A DNA stretch of 64,000 nt from Waddlia chondrophila WSU 86-1044 (GTDB lineage: Bacteria > Chlamydiota > Chlamydiia > Chlamydiales > Waddliaceae): the NCBI RefSeq assembly GCF_000092785.1, contig NC_014225.1, forward strand, positions 1,191,340 to 1,255,339, given 5' to 3'. A model generated the notes under the pieces. It had not been told where the DNA came from, searched no databases, and saw only the letters and a list, made by a program, of their open reading frames with translations. The translations under genes and the position numbers were made by a program. This document shows, in pieces, positions 38,343-47,371 of the stretch (position 1 is its first letter; every line of letters begins with the position of its first letter).

Positions 38343-38735
38343 CTATATCGATTGATAGATGCCGAAATCATCAGCAACTTTGCGTGTTTTAAGGTAATCG
38401 TCCGTGTCGATCACCTCTTCCCCATTCACTGTGAGATAAAATTTTTGAATATGAAGATTCTCATTTCTGAGCGCTTTAGTGAACAGCGCAGTTTGACCGG
38501 GCTTGTTGTGCAACTTAACAACAACAACATCGTTATGCTCAAATGGAATCTTATGTTTTTTTAACGCCTCCTTGGTTTTCGCAGGCTCATCTGTAAGGAA
38601 GCTTAACATTGCATACCCATTATAAGATTGCCCCATCAAAGCGTTGATATTAATTCCTGCATCTCCAAGAATTTGCGCAAGCCATTGGATTCCTCCTGCT
38701 TGATCTGTCACCTTCACCGTAAACTGAATAGCCAA
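38343..38735 (-). CDS. Tandem ACT-domain protein
   Basis: The 130-residue protein has two ACT-like halves: FTVKVTDQAGGIQWLAQILGDAGINI (first, pieces of residues 4-30) and VVVKLHNKPGQTALFTKAL (second, about 71-90). ACT domains bind amino acids and regulate enzymes; this one carries no enzyme domain. The start must be the TTG at 38735: a TGA lies directly upstream in frame, and AAGGAG lies nine bases before the TTG. The ligand and target are unknown. The nearby threonine-degradation genes are on the opposite strand, so a link is only a guess. Confidence 0.8.
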   Translation of the reverse strand: MAIQFTVKVTDQAGGIQWLAQILGDAGININALMGQSYNGYAMLSFLTDEPAKTKEALKKHKIPFEHNDVVVVKLHNKPGQTALFTKALRNENLHIQKFYLTVNGEEVIDTDDYLKTRKVADDFGIYQSI

Positions 38736-38805
38736 TCAACAATTCTCCTTAAAAAAGCTTGAATATCCTTTAGAATTTTAAAATATCCAAAAAAATTAAA
38801 TTCCG

Positions 38806-41142
38806 CTACCGAATTCTGCGTGCGTTGAATAAAACCATTAAACTGCTGAGCACCATTGCAGCAGCGGAAAAAATTGGACTCAGATACCCCGAAACTGCAA
38901 ACCCAATTCCAATGACGTTATAAAAAAAAGCCCAAAATAAATTCTGTTTGATCACCTTGCGCCCTTTTCTTGCCAACACATGAATCTTTGGCAAAACTTT
39001 GAGATGGTCTGTTGTCAATAAAATATCTGAAACCTGAACCGAAATATCTGAAGCTGTAACGACTGAAATTCCAACATGTGCTCCGGTCAGTGACGGCGCA
39101 TCGTTAATGCCGTCTCCAACCATTCCCACAATGCAGCCTTCTTCACGGAGCCTCTCAATCATCTCCCTTTTTTCCAAAGGGGTCTGCCTCCACTTCCATT
39201 CATCAAAGCCGCACTCTTCAGCAACCTGCTCAACAGAGAGTTTCCCATCTCCTGAAAGAAGGATTCTTCTTGCAGGCTTCATCGCTTCGACAACCTCCTG
39301 GGCCTCCTCTCGTACTTGATCGCCAAGCAAAATGGTTCCGATCAGTCTGTTTTCTTCAGAGAAACACACTTGAGTGCCTGCTGAGACAGCCTCATTCTCA
39401 GCAGCAACGCATCCTGTCCATTCCGCATGGCCCAAACGGTAAATTTTTCCATTAAAAACGCCTTCTATTCCCTTGCCGGCAATTTCCATCACATCATCTA
39501 ACAGCTGTGAAGAAGAAAAAATGTCTCGATCAATGGCCACAGACACAGGATGATTGGAGCGAGAAGCCAACCCTTTCAAAATCGGCAAAAATGCTTTTGG
39601 AATTGTATCAAGGCCACGTAAAACTTCGAATTTGCCTTTAGTGATCGTTCCTGTTTTGTCAAAAACCATTGCTGTTTCCCTTCCTAAATCAGGTAAACAG
39701 CCTCTGTTGCGCACGATAGCTCCAAGAGTTGCCATTCCATTCAACAGTTGAGACTCAGCCAAGGGAGCTGCAATGCCAATAGCACATGGACAAGAGATCA
39801 ATAAGATAGAAATGCCGCGGACGATCGCCGCCTCCCAAGACAACCCATTTAACCAACACCCGAAAATTGTTCCGGCAGCAATCGCTAAAACAATCGGAAT
39901 AAACCAGTTAACAATAGGATCGACAGCTCGCGTATACACACTCTTATGGCCAATATCTTGCTCCACCATTTGAATAATCCGCTGAAGCGCTGTTTGTTTT
40001 TCTGTCGCCGTCGCTTGATAGACCACAGATCCATTAACGACAACTGTTCCTCCTAAAACACTGTCGCCAATCTCTTTTGGAATAGGAACCGATTCTCCTG
40101 TCATCAAAGACTCGTCGCAAGCTCCTTTTCCTGAAACAAGAACCCCATCCAACACAATTTTTTCACCTGTATGCGCCACTAAGAGATCGCCAGGCTTCAT
40201 TTCTTTCAATGGAATAAAGGCTTCCCTTCCATCCTCGAAACGCTTTCTTCCTCTTTTAGGAACAGCCCTGGCTAATCGGATAAGGGAATCCTTCGCTGAA
40301 AATTTTGCCCGAGTTTCTATTACTTTTCCTAAAAGGACAAACGCAATGATCACACACATCGAATCAAAGTAGACATACTTGCTTCCTTGGCTCATTTCAT
40401 AAAGCGATAAACCAAAAGCCGAGCTCACTCCGATTACGATAAGCGCCTCCATTCCAATAACGCCGACAGAAAGGGCTGTAAAAAACCTTCTAAAAATCGG
40501 CCAAGCGCTAAAAATCAACACAGGCAAAGAGGAAAAAAGCGATAGCCAAACGAATAGGCTGCTGATCCCTGTCTCGTCAGCAGTAAAATAGGCGGCATAA
40601 ATCGGATAGGAAAACATCATGATATTCGAACTGAAAAAAATTGCTACAATCAGCCGTAAATACAAACTTCTACTCACTTGTTTTTTTCCAGCTGTTTCAA
40701 TCGGCTGTGTTTCATATCCCAACCGTTCGATCGCCTGAATCAATGTCTCTTTAGAGACATAACGAGGGGCATACTCAATAGAAGCCAAGTCCGTTGCATA
40801 ATCCACAACGCAATTAAGCACCCCCTTTTTTTGAAGAAGAATTAACCGAATCACCTCCGCACAAGCAGGACACCACATATCCCCAATTTCTAAATAGAGC
40901 CTGTTTTTTTCCTCTTCAGAAACTTCAACTCTGTTTTTCCTTAGTTGCTCCATCAAAGCAGGATTTGAGATCAGACCAGTAGCCACAGCTTGCTTGAAAA
41001 TTGGCGTATCCGCATAACCCTCAAGTTGATTAGACGCCGATAATATTTTGAAGACAGCCCGGCACCCCGCGCAGCAAAACGCGTTTTCTTCTTCAACGAC
41101 CTTTCGGCCTTCAATCTCTTGAGCACATAACGAACATTGCAT
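38806..41142 (-). CDS. Heavy-metal P1B-type ATPase, FixI/CcoI-like (copper)
   Basis: The 778-residue membrane pump has an N-terminal Cys-rich metal site (CSLC at 3-6 and CCAGC at 23-27) and then a heavy-metal-associated domain with CPAC at 91-94. The catalytic features are the CPC membrane motif in LLISCPCAIGIA, phosphorylation motif DKTGTITKG, and the hinge GDGINDAPSL. The extra N-terminal CxxC..CC..C domain and CPxC-type HMA are typical of FixI/CcoI/CopA2 pumps that supply copper to cbb3-type oxidase. No oxidase genes are in the window. It is divergent from the F-box gene 68 bases away. Confidence 0.9.
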   Translation of the reverse strand: MQCSLCAQEIEGRKVVEEENAFCCAGCRAVFKILSASNQLEGYADTPIFKQAVATGLISNPALMEQLRKNRVEVSEEEKNRLYLEIGDMWCPACAEVIRLILLQKKGVLNCVVDYATDLASIEYAPRYVSKETLIQAIERLGYETQPIETAGKKQVSRSLYLRLIVAIFFSSNIMMFSYPIYAAYFTADETGISSLFVWLSLFSSLPVLIFSAWPIFRRFFTALSVGVIGMEALIVIGVSSAFGLSLYEMSQGSKYVYFDSMCVIIAFVLLGKVIETRAKFSAKDSLIRLARAVPKRGRKRFEDGREAFIPLKEMKPGDLLVAHTGEKIVLDGVLVSGKGACDESLMTGESVPIPKEIGDSVLGGTVVVNGSVVYQATATEKQTALQRIIQMVEQDIGHKSVYTRAVDPIVNWFIPIVLAIAAGTIFGCWLNGLSWEAAIVRGISILLISCPCAIGIAAPLAESQLLNGMATLGAIVRNRGCLPDLGRETAMVFDKTGTITKGKFEVLRGLDTIPKAFLPILKGLASRSNHPVSVAIDRDIFSSSQLLDDVMEIAGKGIEGVFNGKIYRLGHAEWTGCVAAENEAVSAGTQVCFSEENRLIGTILLGDQVREEAQEVVEAMKPARRILLSGDGKLSVEQVAEECGFDEWKWRQTPLEKREMIERLREEGCIVGMVGDGINDAPSLTGAHVGISVVTASDISVQVSDILLTTDHLKVLPKIHVLARKGRKVIKQNLFWAFFYNVIGIGFAVSGYLSPIFSAAAMVLSSLMVLFNARRIR

Positions 41143-41210
41143 TTCAAATAGTCTTTGACAAAAAAAATCTTATAGAGATTGAATGATAGCAAAAGAGAGG
41201 GATTTAGCCA

Positions 41211-42431
41211 ATGCAAGCAAGCCTTCATCTTAACAATCTCGACAACTATGCGCTTTGCCATCTATTCAAATGGCTCTCCCCTGAAGATCTCTCAAGAACT
41301 TCAGCTGTTTGCAGACGTTGGAATGCAATCGCAAGAGATCATTTTCTCTGGAAGCCGTTTGTTGAACAAAAATTAAGTCCATTCCCAAAACCTCCAGAAA
41401 TGCCCTATTGGAAACACTACAATCAACACGCTCCCGGACTGGTATTTCGCTCGCTAAGCGTCCTAAAAGGAGAGATTTTCAGCGCATGGGGAAAAACAAT
41501 TTTCGTATGGAAAATGCCGTCCATTGGAGGGGATAAAAACTACGACTGCATCCGCACAACGACTTCTCACACAAGCACAATCACAAGCTTTGCCCTTTGT
41601 CGACTTGGTTTAACACATCTGCTCATTACCGGATCATTGGATAAAACCCTGCAAATTTTTATCCCTCAAGCACACAGCCGCCACTACCGCGCTATCCAGA
41701 CCCTTCACGGGCACACATCCGCAGTTTCGAAAATTGCATGCCTTGGAGATTTTATCCTTAGCGCTTCAACGGAAGGAGAGGGATGTTTATGGAAATGCGA
41801 TACCGTCAGTCAAAGGTACACTTCCTTGCAAATGAATGAGAAACTGCATTCGAAAGGGATTAAGCTGCTAAAAACAGCATCTCATATTTTTCAATTCATC
41901 ACTGTCGGAAAAAACAACTGCATCAAATTTTGGTCTGTTTGCGGAGGAAAAATCAAAAAACAACAATCGATTAAAATCAAAGACGAAGTGATTTCATCGA
42001 TTGCCTATTGTCATTTCAACCCTATGCTGCTAGCCGGAACACAATCTGGAAAGCTTTTGTTCTTTAAGAAGGATCGATCGTTTCAATACACGCTTGTAAG
42101 AGCTATCGATGCACATCAAAGCGAAATCTCTGCAATCACCCTCATCCGAAGAGACAATTTTCTACTGACAGCAGGCAAAGATAAACGTGTCATTATGTGG
42201 GAAAAAGCATTCAATCCCAAAGACGCGACAGCCGTAAAAATCATCCACACAACAGAGCATGCGCATCCCAGGCACTTATCAGTCACAATTTCAAATCGAT
42301 CAAGAAAGATCAGCAAAATTCTATATCCTGCCGGCAACAGCCTCTGTATTCTATCATTTTCTACCGATCCGATCAAAAAACACTGTGTCACAGCTACAGA
42401 ACCTCACGAACAAAGAATAATATACGGATAG
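41211..42431 (+). CDS. F-box/WD40-repeat protein, likely host-directed SCF receptor mimic
   Basis: The 406-residue protein has a eukaryotic domain plan. Residues 8-50 fit the F-box: Leu-rich start, HLFKWLSPEDL, then SAVCRRWNAIA and FLWKPF, with the conserved VC..W and LW. Residues 80-385 hold about seven WD40-like blades (near 82-102, 112-150, 164-196, 207-242, 255-286, 298-331 and 345-384), several ending in W or F plus preceding GH/AH starts such as LHGHTSAV and DAHQSEI. This matches Fbxw-type substrate receptors of SCF ubiquitin ligases. GAGAGGG precedes the ATG by nine bases. There is no signal peptide, so delivery would need type III secretion. Confidence 0.85.
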   Translation: MQASLHLNNLDNYALCHLFKWLSPEDLSRTSAVCRRWNAIARDHFLWKPFVEQKLSPFPKPPEMPYWKHYNQHAPGLVFRSLSVLKGEIFSAWGKTIFVWKMPSIGGDKNYDCIRTTTSHTSTITSFALCRLGLTHLLITGSLDKTLQIFIPQAHSRHYRAIQTLHGHTSAVSKIACLGDFILSASTEGEGCLWKCDTVSQRYTSLQMNEKLHSKGIKLLKTASHIFQFITVGKNNCIKFWSVCGGKIKKQQSIKIKDEVISSIAYCHFNPMLLAGTQSGKLLFFKKDRSFQYTLVRAIDAHQSEISAITLIRRDNFLLTAGKDKRVIMWEKAFNPKDATAVKIIHTTEHAHPRHLSVTISNRSRKISKILYPAGNSLCILSFSTDPIKKHCVTATEPHEQRIIYG

Positions 42432-42497
42432 ATTCATCGATTTCGACAGAAAAATTGAAATAGAAATAAATTCAAAGCCAATGATAATATAGGACTT

Positions 42498-43022
42498 ATG
42501 AAACTAGAACTTGCGTACTACGGCGACCCGTTTTTAAGAAAAAAGTGCAAACCAGTTGAAGAAATCAACAACGAAATCAGAGAGCTGGTGGAGAATATGG
42601 TAGAGACATTGGTCGAATATAACGGGATCGGCCTTGCAGCACCGCAAATAAAACAAGATCTCCGCTTATTCATCACTGCAGTTCCAAAGGAACTTCCAAA
42701 CGGCGATTGGGAACAAGGAGAATTGATCGTTTTCATCAATCCGGAAATTGTTTCCTACAGCGAAGAAACAGAAGACCGTCAGGAAGGGTGCCTTTCCATT
42801 CCTAAGCTCTACGGAAACGTCAATCGGCCTGTTCGCATTGTCATTAAGGCAACAGATATGGAAGGCAACGTATTCGAACGGAAGTTCGAAGGCCTTCAAG
42901 CCAGGTGCTGCCTCCACGAAAACGATCACATCAATGGAGTTCTCTACATCGACCGCATCAGAGGAAAGGAGCGCAAGCTCCTTGAACCAAAATTGCGGGA
43001 AATCAAGAAGAAGTTCTCTTAG
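42498..43022 (+). CDS. def: Peptide deformylase
   Basis: This metalloenzyme removes the formyl group from nascent N-terminal fMet. The 174-residue protein has motif 1 GIGLAAPQ (43-50), motif 2 EGCLS with ligand Cys98, and motif 3 HENDH with ligands His140 and His144 and catalytic Glu141. The residue before motif 3 is Leu, where Gln is more usual. The gene stands alone between the F-box gene and a convergent secG, with a strong hairpin at its 3' end. Confidence 0.96.
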   Translation: MKLELAYYGDPFLRKKCKPVEEINNEIRELVENMVETLVEYNGIGLAAPQIKQDLRLFITAVPKELPNGDWEQGELIVFINPEIVSYSEETEDRQEGCLSIPKLYGNVNRPVRIVIKATDMEGNVFERKFEGLQARCCLHENDHINGVLYIDRIRGKERKLLEPKLREIKKKFS

Positions 43023-43034
43023 AAGAATTCTTTC

Positions 43035-43066
43035 TTATACCGAATCAACTTCAAGATTCGGTATAA
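43035..43066 (+). terminator. Bidirectional terminator between def and secG
   Basis: A 12-bp perfect stem, TTATACCGAATC (43035-43046) with GATTCGGTATAA (43055-43066), has an eight-base loop. It lies 13 bases after the def stop and nine bases beyond the convergent secG stop, so it can serve both genes. Confidence 0.7.
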
Positions 43067-43074
43067 ATGTCGAA

Positions 43075-43365
43075 TTAAACCGTTTCTTCTATTGTTGATG
43101 GCTCAACCTCTTGAACAGGTGTTCTCCCCATTGCAGATGTCCAAAGAGAAAGCAACACACAAGAAGCTAAGAAAATGACAGAAAGCCAACCTGTAAATCG
43201 TTTCAAAACATCAGCTGTCGAGGTTCCAAAAAGCGAATCACCTGTATCACCGCCAAACGAAGCGCCAAGTCCGGAAGACTTGCTCTCCTGTATCAAAATC
43301 ACAAAACACAAAACCGCGCTAAGGATCATGAAAAAGATTAAAGAAAAAATGTAAATGAGTGTCAT
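43075..43365 (-). CDS. secG: Preprotein translocase subunit SecG
   Basis: The 96-residue protein has two hydrophobic helices (about 3-24 and 55-76) flanking the conserved loop ILIQESKSSGLGASFGG followed by LFGTSTADVLKR, typical of SecG. It is the accessory subunit of the SecYEG channel. It lies six bases downstream of tpiA on the same strand, the tpiA-secG order found in many bacteria. Confidence 0.93.
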   Translation of the reverse strand: MTLIYIFSLIFFMILSAVLCFVILIQESKSSGLGASFGGDTGDSLFGTSTADVLKRFTGWLSVIFLASCVLLSLWTSAMGRTPVQEVEPSTIEETV

Positions 43366-43370
43366 GAAAA

Positions 43371-44135
43371 CTATCCCTTCATCGTCTGATAATTAACTAT
43401 TTGAGCAAATGTTTCCGGATCCAGCGAGGCTCCGCCCACTAAAACGCCATCCACATCGCTCTGCTCCATCATCACGCGCGCGCTGTCCGGTTTTACCGAC
43501 CCTCCATAAAGGATGGAAATGCCTTCGGAAACCTCTTCTCCCCATAACATTTTAACCACGGAACGGCAAAAAGCATGGGCGTCCTGCGCTTGGCCTGGAG
43601 TTGCAGTCAAGCCGGTACCAATTGCCCAAACAGGCTCATAAGCAATCACAGAACGGGAAACCTGTTCGGAAGAAAGGCCTGCCAAGCTATCGGATAACTG
43701 TTCGTGCAGAACTTCTTCGGTTTTTCCGCAACTCCTCTCCTCTTCTGTTTCTCCGATGCAAACTATCGGGCGGAGTCCGCTTTCCAAAGCGCGCTTCACC
43801 TTCCTATTGATGAAAGCATTATCTTCACCAAAGCAGCGCCGCCTTTCAGAGTGTCCTAAAATGACAAACTCAGCTCCGGCATCCAACAGCATTTTCGCAG
43901 ACACTTCTCCTGTATAAGCACCCTCTTCTGCGTCATGCATATTTTGGGCTCCAATCAAGAGGTTCGTCCCTTCGGCCTGCCTGCTAAGGAAAGCGATCAA
44001 AGGAAACGGAGGAGCAAGATACACTGTATGCGGCGCATCGGATACGGCAGAAGCAAATTTCGACAGAAAATCTTTCCCTTCCCTGCGGTCTTTGTACATT
44101 TTCCAGTTTCCAGCGATGATCACTTCCCGCGGCAT
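43371..44135 (-). CDS. tpiA: Triosephosphate isomerase
   Basis: This glycolytic enzyme interconverts DHAP and glyceraldehyde-3-phosphate. The 254-residue protein starts MPREVIIAGNWKMYK with Asn10 and Lys12, has the catalytic His in LGHSERR, Glu in AYEPVWAIGTG, and the phosphate loop ILYGGSVKP and VGGASL. The ATG at 44133-44135 has AAGGAG six bases upstream. A longer open frame to 44261 adds unrelated sequence and is rejected. It is divergent from xseA, with a 64-base gap. Confidence 0.96.
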   Translation of the reverse strand: MPREVIIAGNWKMYKDRREGKDFLSKFASAVSDAPHTVYLAPPFPLIAFLSRQAEGTNLLIGAQNMHDAEEGAYTGEVSAKMLLDAGAEFVILGHSERRRCFGEDNAFINRKVKRALESGLRPIVCIGETEEERSCGKTEEVLHEQLSDSLAGLSSEQVSRSVIAYEPVWAIGTGLTATPGQAQDAHAFCRSVVKMLWGEEVSEGISILYGGSVKPDSARVMMEQSDVDGVLVGGASLDPETFAQIVNYQTMKG

Positions 44136-44199
44136 CTGAAACTCCTTGTTTTTGAGAGGATAATCATATACCCTTTTATCACGAAATTCAAGTAGAAAG

Positions 44200-45573
44200 A
44201 TGACATCAAAACTATCACAAGATCTGCCCATTTTAACAGTTTCGCAGCTGACAAATGCCATTAAGCATCAGTTGGAATCGACTTTTCCCTCTATTTGGCT
44301 GCAAGGAGAAGTGAGCAATTTTAAAAAGCACTCTTCCGGGCATCTCTACTTTTCGCTCAAAGATGGCCAGGCGCAAATTTCTGCTGTGATGTTCCGCGGC
44401 CACGTCCAATCTTTGAAGATGATCCCTAAAGATGGCGACCAAGTTGTCGTTTACGGAGGAATCAATGTTTTTGCTCCCAGCGGAAAGTACCAAATCAACG
44501 TGCAGACGCTGCGTTTGGCTGGAGTTGGAGAACTTTTGCTAAAACTAGAAGAATTAAAAAAGGAGCTGCATCAACGCGGCTGGTTTAGCCAGGAGCATAA
44601 AAAACCCCTCCCAAAATTCCCCAAAAAAATAGGAATTGTGACCAGTCCGACAGGAGCTGCAATCCGCGACATGCTCAACGTGCTGAACCGCCGGCATGGC
44701 GGCTATCACATCCTCCTCAATCCAGTTAAAGTGCAAGGAGAGGGAGCGGCAAGCGAAATCGCTCGAGCCATTGAACAGTTCAACGAACACAAGATGGTGG
44801 ATGTGATCATTGTCGGCAGAGGCGGTGGAAGTATCGAAGATCTTTGGGCCTTTAACGAAGAGATCGTAGCAAAAGCGATCTTCGAAAGCTCCATTCCAAT
44901 CATTGGAGCCGTGGGACACGAGACAGATCATTGCATCGCCGAATACGTTGCAGATGTCAGAGCGCCCACTCCTTCGGCTGCTGCAGAAATTGTCGGAGGG
45001 GAAAAAGCGCAGCAGATCGAGTTTCTTATTCAAGCTCAAAAGCAATTAACGCAAAATCTGAGGAGGCAGCTGCGCCAATGGTCGACAAGATTGCAGCAAA
45101 TTCTTAAAACACCTTTAATGTCTTCCCCTTACGCCCTAATTGGTCCCTGGCTGCAATCGATGGATGACGCGCGCCTGAACGCTGACAGGGCAATTAAACA
45201 CGTCATCCGCAACCAAAAAGTGGTGCTCAAGTCCCGATTTCAGATGCTGCAATCACTAAAGCCTACAGCAAAAATCCTTCATTTCCGCCAGCGGCTGGAA
45301 AGCTTGACAAAACAGTGCGATTTAAATATCTCCGGTCTGCTAAAACAAAGAGAGGAGCGGCTGAAGCGGGTCGCTTCCGCTCTTCAGTCAATAGACCCTA
45401 AAAACCTCCTCAAAAAGGGGTACAGCATCCTCTTCTCCAAAAAAACAGGTTCCGTTATAACAACAATCAAAGCCGTCAACAAGGGAGATACTGTCAAAGT
45501 CCTCCTATCGGATGGAGAAGCTTTAGCTCACATTTCTCACTCAATCTCAAGTAACCAAAGTAAACGTTTATGA
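44200..45573 (+). CDS. xseA: Exodeoxyribonuclease VII large subunit
   Basis: The 457-residue subunit of the single-strand exonuclease has an N-terminal OB-fold ([14 protein letters not shown] start, [20 protein letters not shown]) and the catalytic domain with [32 protein letters not shown] and the [35 protein letters not shown] region (short pieces given). It works with XseB, whose gene overlaps it by four bases. The order tpi-xseA-xseB matches what I recall from Chlamydia. Confidence 0.96.
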   Translation: MTSKLSQDLPILTVSQLTNAIKHQLESTFPSIWLQGEVSNFKKHSSGHLYFSLKDGQAQISAVMFRGHVQSLKMIPKDGDQVVVYGGINVFAPSGKYQINVQTLRLAGVGELLLKLEELKKELHQRGWFSQEHKKPLPKFPKKIGIVTSPTGAAIRDMLNVLNRRHGGYHILLNPVKVQGEGAASEIARAIEQFNEHKMVDVIIVGRGGGSIEDLWAFNEEIVAKAIFESSIPIIGAVGHETDHCIAEYVADVRAPTPSAAAEIVGGEKAQQIEFLIQAQKQLTQNLRRQLRQWSTRLQQILKTPLMSSPYALIGPWLQSMDDARLNADRAIKHVIRNQKVVLKSRFQMLQSLKPTAKILHFRQRLESLTKQCDLNISGLLKQREERLKRVASALQSIDPKNLLKKGYSILFSKKTGSVITTIKAVNKGDTVKVLLSDGEALAHISHSISSNQSKRL

Positions 45574-45818
45574 CAAAAAAAGAACCTGATTTTGAAAAAA
45601 ATTTCCAGCGTTTGGAAGAAATTTTAGAAGCGATGAATTCAGGCGAAGCCGGCCTTGACAAATCTTTGAAACTCTATGAAGAAGCCAACGACCTTATTAT
45701 TGCCTGCGGAAAACGGTTGAACGAAGCAGAACAGAAGATTGAAAAACTGATCAAGCAAAGAGATGGAGAGTTGGCGTTGTCTGACGATGGCGCGCCTGCT
45801 GTCGAATCTTTCGAATAA
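45570..45818 (+). CDS. xseB: Exodeoxyribonuclease VII small subunit
   Basis: The 82-residue protein has the family pattern [30 protein letters not shown] and [11 protein letters not shown], forming the helical hairpins that coat XseA. The ATG overlaps the xseA stop (ATGA). In Chlamydia, as I recall, dxs follows at this position; here nadK follows. Confidence 0.93.
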   Translation: MTKKEPDFEKNFQRLEEILEAMNSGEAGLDKSLKLYEEANDLIIACGKRLNEAEQKIEKLIKQRDGELALSDDGAPAVESFE

Positions 45819-45834
45819 CTCAAGGTAACACTCA

Positions 45835-46677
45835 ATGCACGTCTTCATTTACCGCAACCGCCTGAAATCCCAATCGAAGAATATCGCTCTCGGGATCATG
45901 GAGTATCTTAGCTCCCACGGCATCAATATTGTCATGGACAACGAAGATGCCGAAATCTTCGACACAGCTCCCCTGTCAGAGATCGATCCGAAGAAAGTCG
46001 ATTTTTCAATTACTTTGGGCGGAGACGGAACGATTTTACGGGCAATCCATTACTTCCCCGAACTCAATGCTCCCATCCTGGGAATTAATCTGGGAAGCCT
46101 CGGGTTTATGGCAGACATCCCAATTACTGAAATTTATCCCTCTCTGCAAGAAGTTCTGAAAAACAACTATCAGATTCAGGAAAGGATTATGATGGAAGGC
46201 TCGGCATTTAAAGATGAAAAATGCCTGGCTGTCAACGAGATCACATTTCACAGAGCAGAAAACTCAAGCCTCGTCGACCTCGCGATTCACGTTGACGGGA
46301 TCTATCTAAACACTTTCGCCGCAGATGGAGTGATCATTTCGACTCCTTGCGGATCGACAGCTTATTCCCTTGCAGCGGGAGGGCCGATCATCACTCCTGA
46401 GCTGGAAGCTTTCGCTCTGACACCAATCAGCCCTCATACAATCTCAAACAGGCCAATTGTCCTGATGCCCAATAAGGAAATTCAGGTGCAATACATTAGT
46501 GAATTAAAACCGATCGAGGTAAACGCTGACGGACTGTATCAACACAAGCTTAAAACAGGCGAAGTGTTTCATATTCGACGATCAGAGCGAATGTTCCGCA
46601 TCATCTGCCTTCCGCAAAACGACTATTACTCAACGCTAAGAACAAAATTAGGTTGGAGCGGCAAGCTTAGGCCTTAA
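45835..46677 (+). CDS. nadK: NAD kinase
   Basis: This enzyme phosphorylates NAD to NADP. The 280-residue protein has the GGDGTILRA motif near residue 62, NEITFHRAENSS, and the glycine-rich STPCGSTAYSLAAGGPI (about residues 167-183). CTCAAGGTAACACTCA gives a Shine-Dalgarno site before the ATG. It follows xseB by 16 bases and is probably cotranscribed. NADPH demand from HMG-CoA reductase and the isomerase is a plausible but indirect link. Confidence 0.95.
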   Translation: MHVFIYRNRLKSQSKNIALGIMEYLSSHGINIVMDNEDAEIFDTAPLSEIDPKKVDFSITLGGDGTILRAIHYFPELNAPILGINLGSLGFMADIPITEIYPSLQEVLKNNYQIQERIMMEGSAFKDEKCLAVNEITFHRAENSSLVDLAIHVDGIYLNTFAADGVIISTPCGSTAYSLAAGGPIITPELEAFALTPISPHTISNRPIVLMPNKEIQVQYISELKPIEVNADGLYQHKLKTGEVFHIRRSERMFRIICLPQNDYYSTLRTKLGWSGKLRP

Positions 46678-46695
46678 ATCGCCTACACGCTCCTG

Positions 46696-46742
46696 GTACC
46701 CAACCATGAAAATTTTCGGTTCAAATTCTCATGGTTGGGTAC
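46696..46742 (+). terminator. Strong hairpin after nadK
   Basis: A 14-bp perfect stem, GTACCCAACCATGA (46696-46709) with TCATGGTTGGGTAC (46729-46742), lies 19 bases after the nadK stop. The inner loop is AT-rich. No T-tract follows, so it may be a terminator or a processed RNA structure. Confidence 0.6.
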
Positions 46743-47066
46743 TAGATAGTGTCGTCAAATTAGCTAAATGATTAAATAAAGGATGGGGAAAAGGATTCAT
46801 CGGTCTGATGAAAAATCCTTCAGCAATCGATACTTTCGAGATGAAATCTAAAGAAAAAGTTTTTTATTCACATATCCTTGTGGTTCTGAATCTTAGAAAA
46901 AATACCTTCTATTTTATCAAAAAAAATTAAAATTCTACTGGAAGATTTATTTGAGAATCCTTATCAAAAGAAGTTAAAACATTTTAACTCGAGACTGACT
47001 AAAGGGATGTGAAAGGTTGTTCAAAACACAGCGAGAACGCTTTGCATGTCTGATAAGGAATATTAC
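46743..47066 (+). other. AT-rich region upstream of omcA
   Basis: This 324-base gap holds no gene I can support. It contains A/T runs and a weak promoter-like pair, TTGAGA (46951-46956) and TTAAAA (46974-46979) with a 17-base spacer, plus a small GTTAAAAC/GTTTTAAC-like palindrome around 46973-46988. The omcA promoter should lie here. Confidence 0.4.
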
Positions 47067-47267
47067 ATGAGAGTTATGCAAATGATGGCGACAGTGATGA
47101 CGGCAGCCTTTTTACTGGCTGGATGTTGCAGCGACCCTTGCGATCCCTGCTGCGATCCATGTCCAAGGCCCTGTCCAAAACCCTGCTGCCCAAAGCCATG
47201 TCCGCCAAAACCTCATTGCCCAAGCCCTTGCCCATCCACTTGCGATGGAGGAGGGAGTTGCTGCTAA
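47067..47267 (+). CDS. omcA: Small cysteine-rich outer-membrane lipoprotein OmcA
   Basis: The 66-residue lipoprotein precursor has a signal peptide ending in a lipobox, LLAG|C with Cys20. The mature 47 residues contain 15 cysteines in repeating DPC, PKPC and PCC units. The ATG at 47067 has AAGGAA eight bases upstream; an ATG at 47046 would spoil the signal peptide. In Chlamydia OmcA is disulfide-crosslinked with OmcB and MOMP in the elementary-body envelope. Position ahead of omcB and composition support the call. It is shorter than Chlamydia OmcA (about 88). Confidence 0.88.
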   Translation: MRVMQMMATVMTAAFLLAGCCSDPCDPCCDPCPRPCPKPCCPKPCPPKPHCPSPCPSTCDGGGSCC

Positions 47268-47371
47268 TGCAACAGATCGATTGCAATAGAAAAGGTCTGC
47301 ACTTGCGGGTTTTAGCTGGATATTTATTTTTCATTAACCAACCAAAAAGCACTATATAGGAGGCTTATATT

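Noticed and set aside
43371-44261. Longer tpiA with 42 extra N-terminal residues
   Set aside because: The added residues are unlike the family, and the ATG at 44135 has a strong AAGGAG site and the standard start.
44554-45045. Minus-strand 163-codon open frame within xseA
   Set aside because: Antisense shadow of conserved exonuclease motifs, with no domain of its own.
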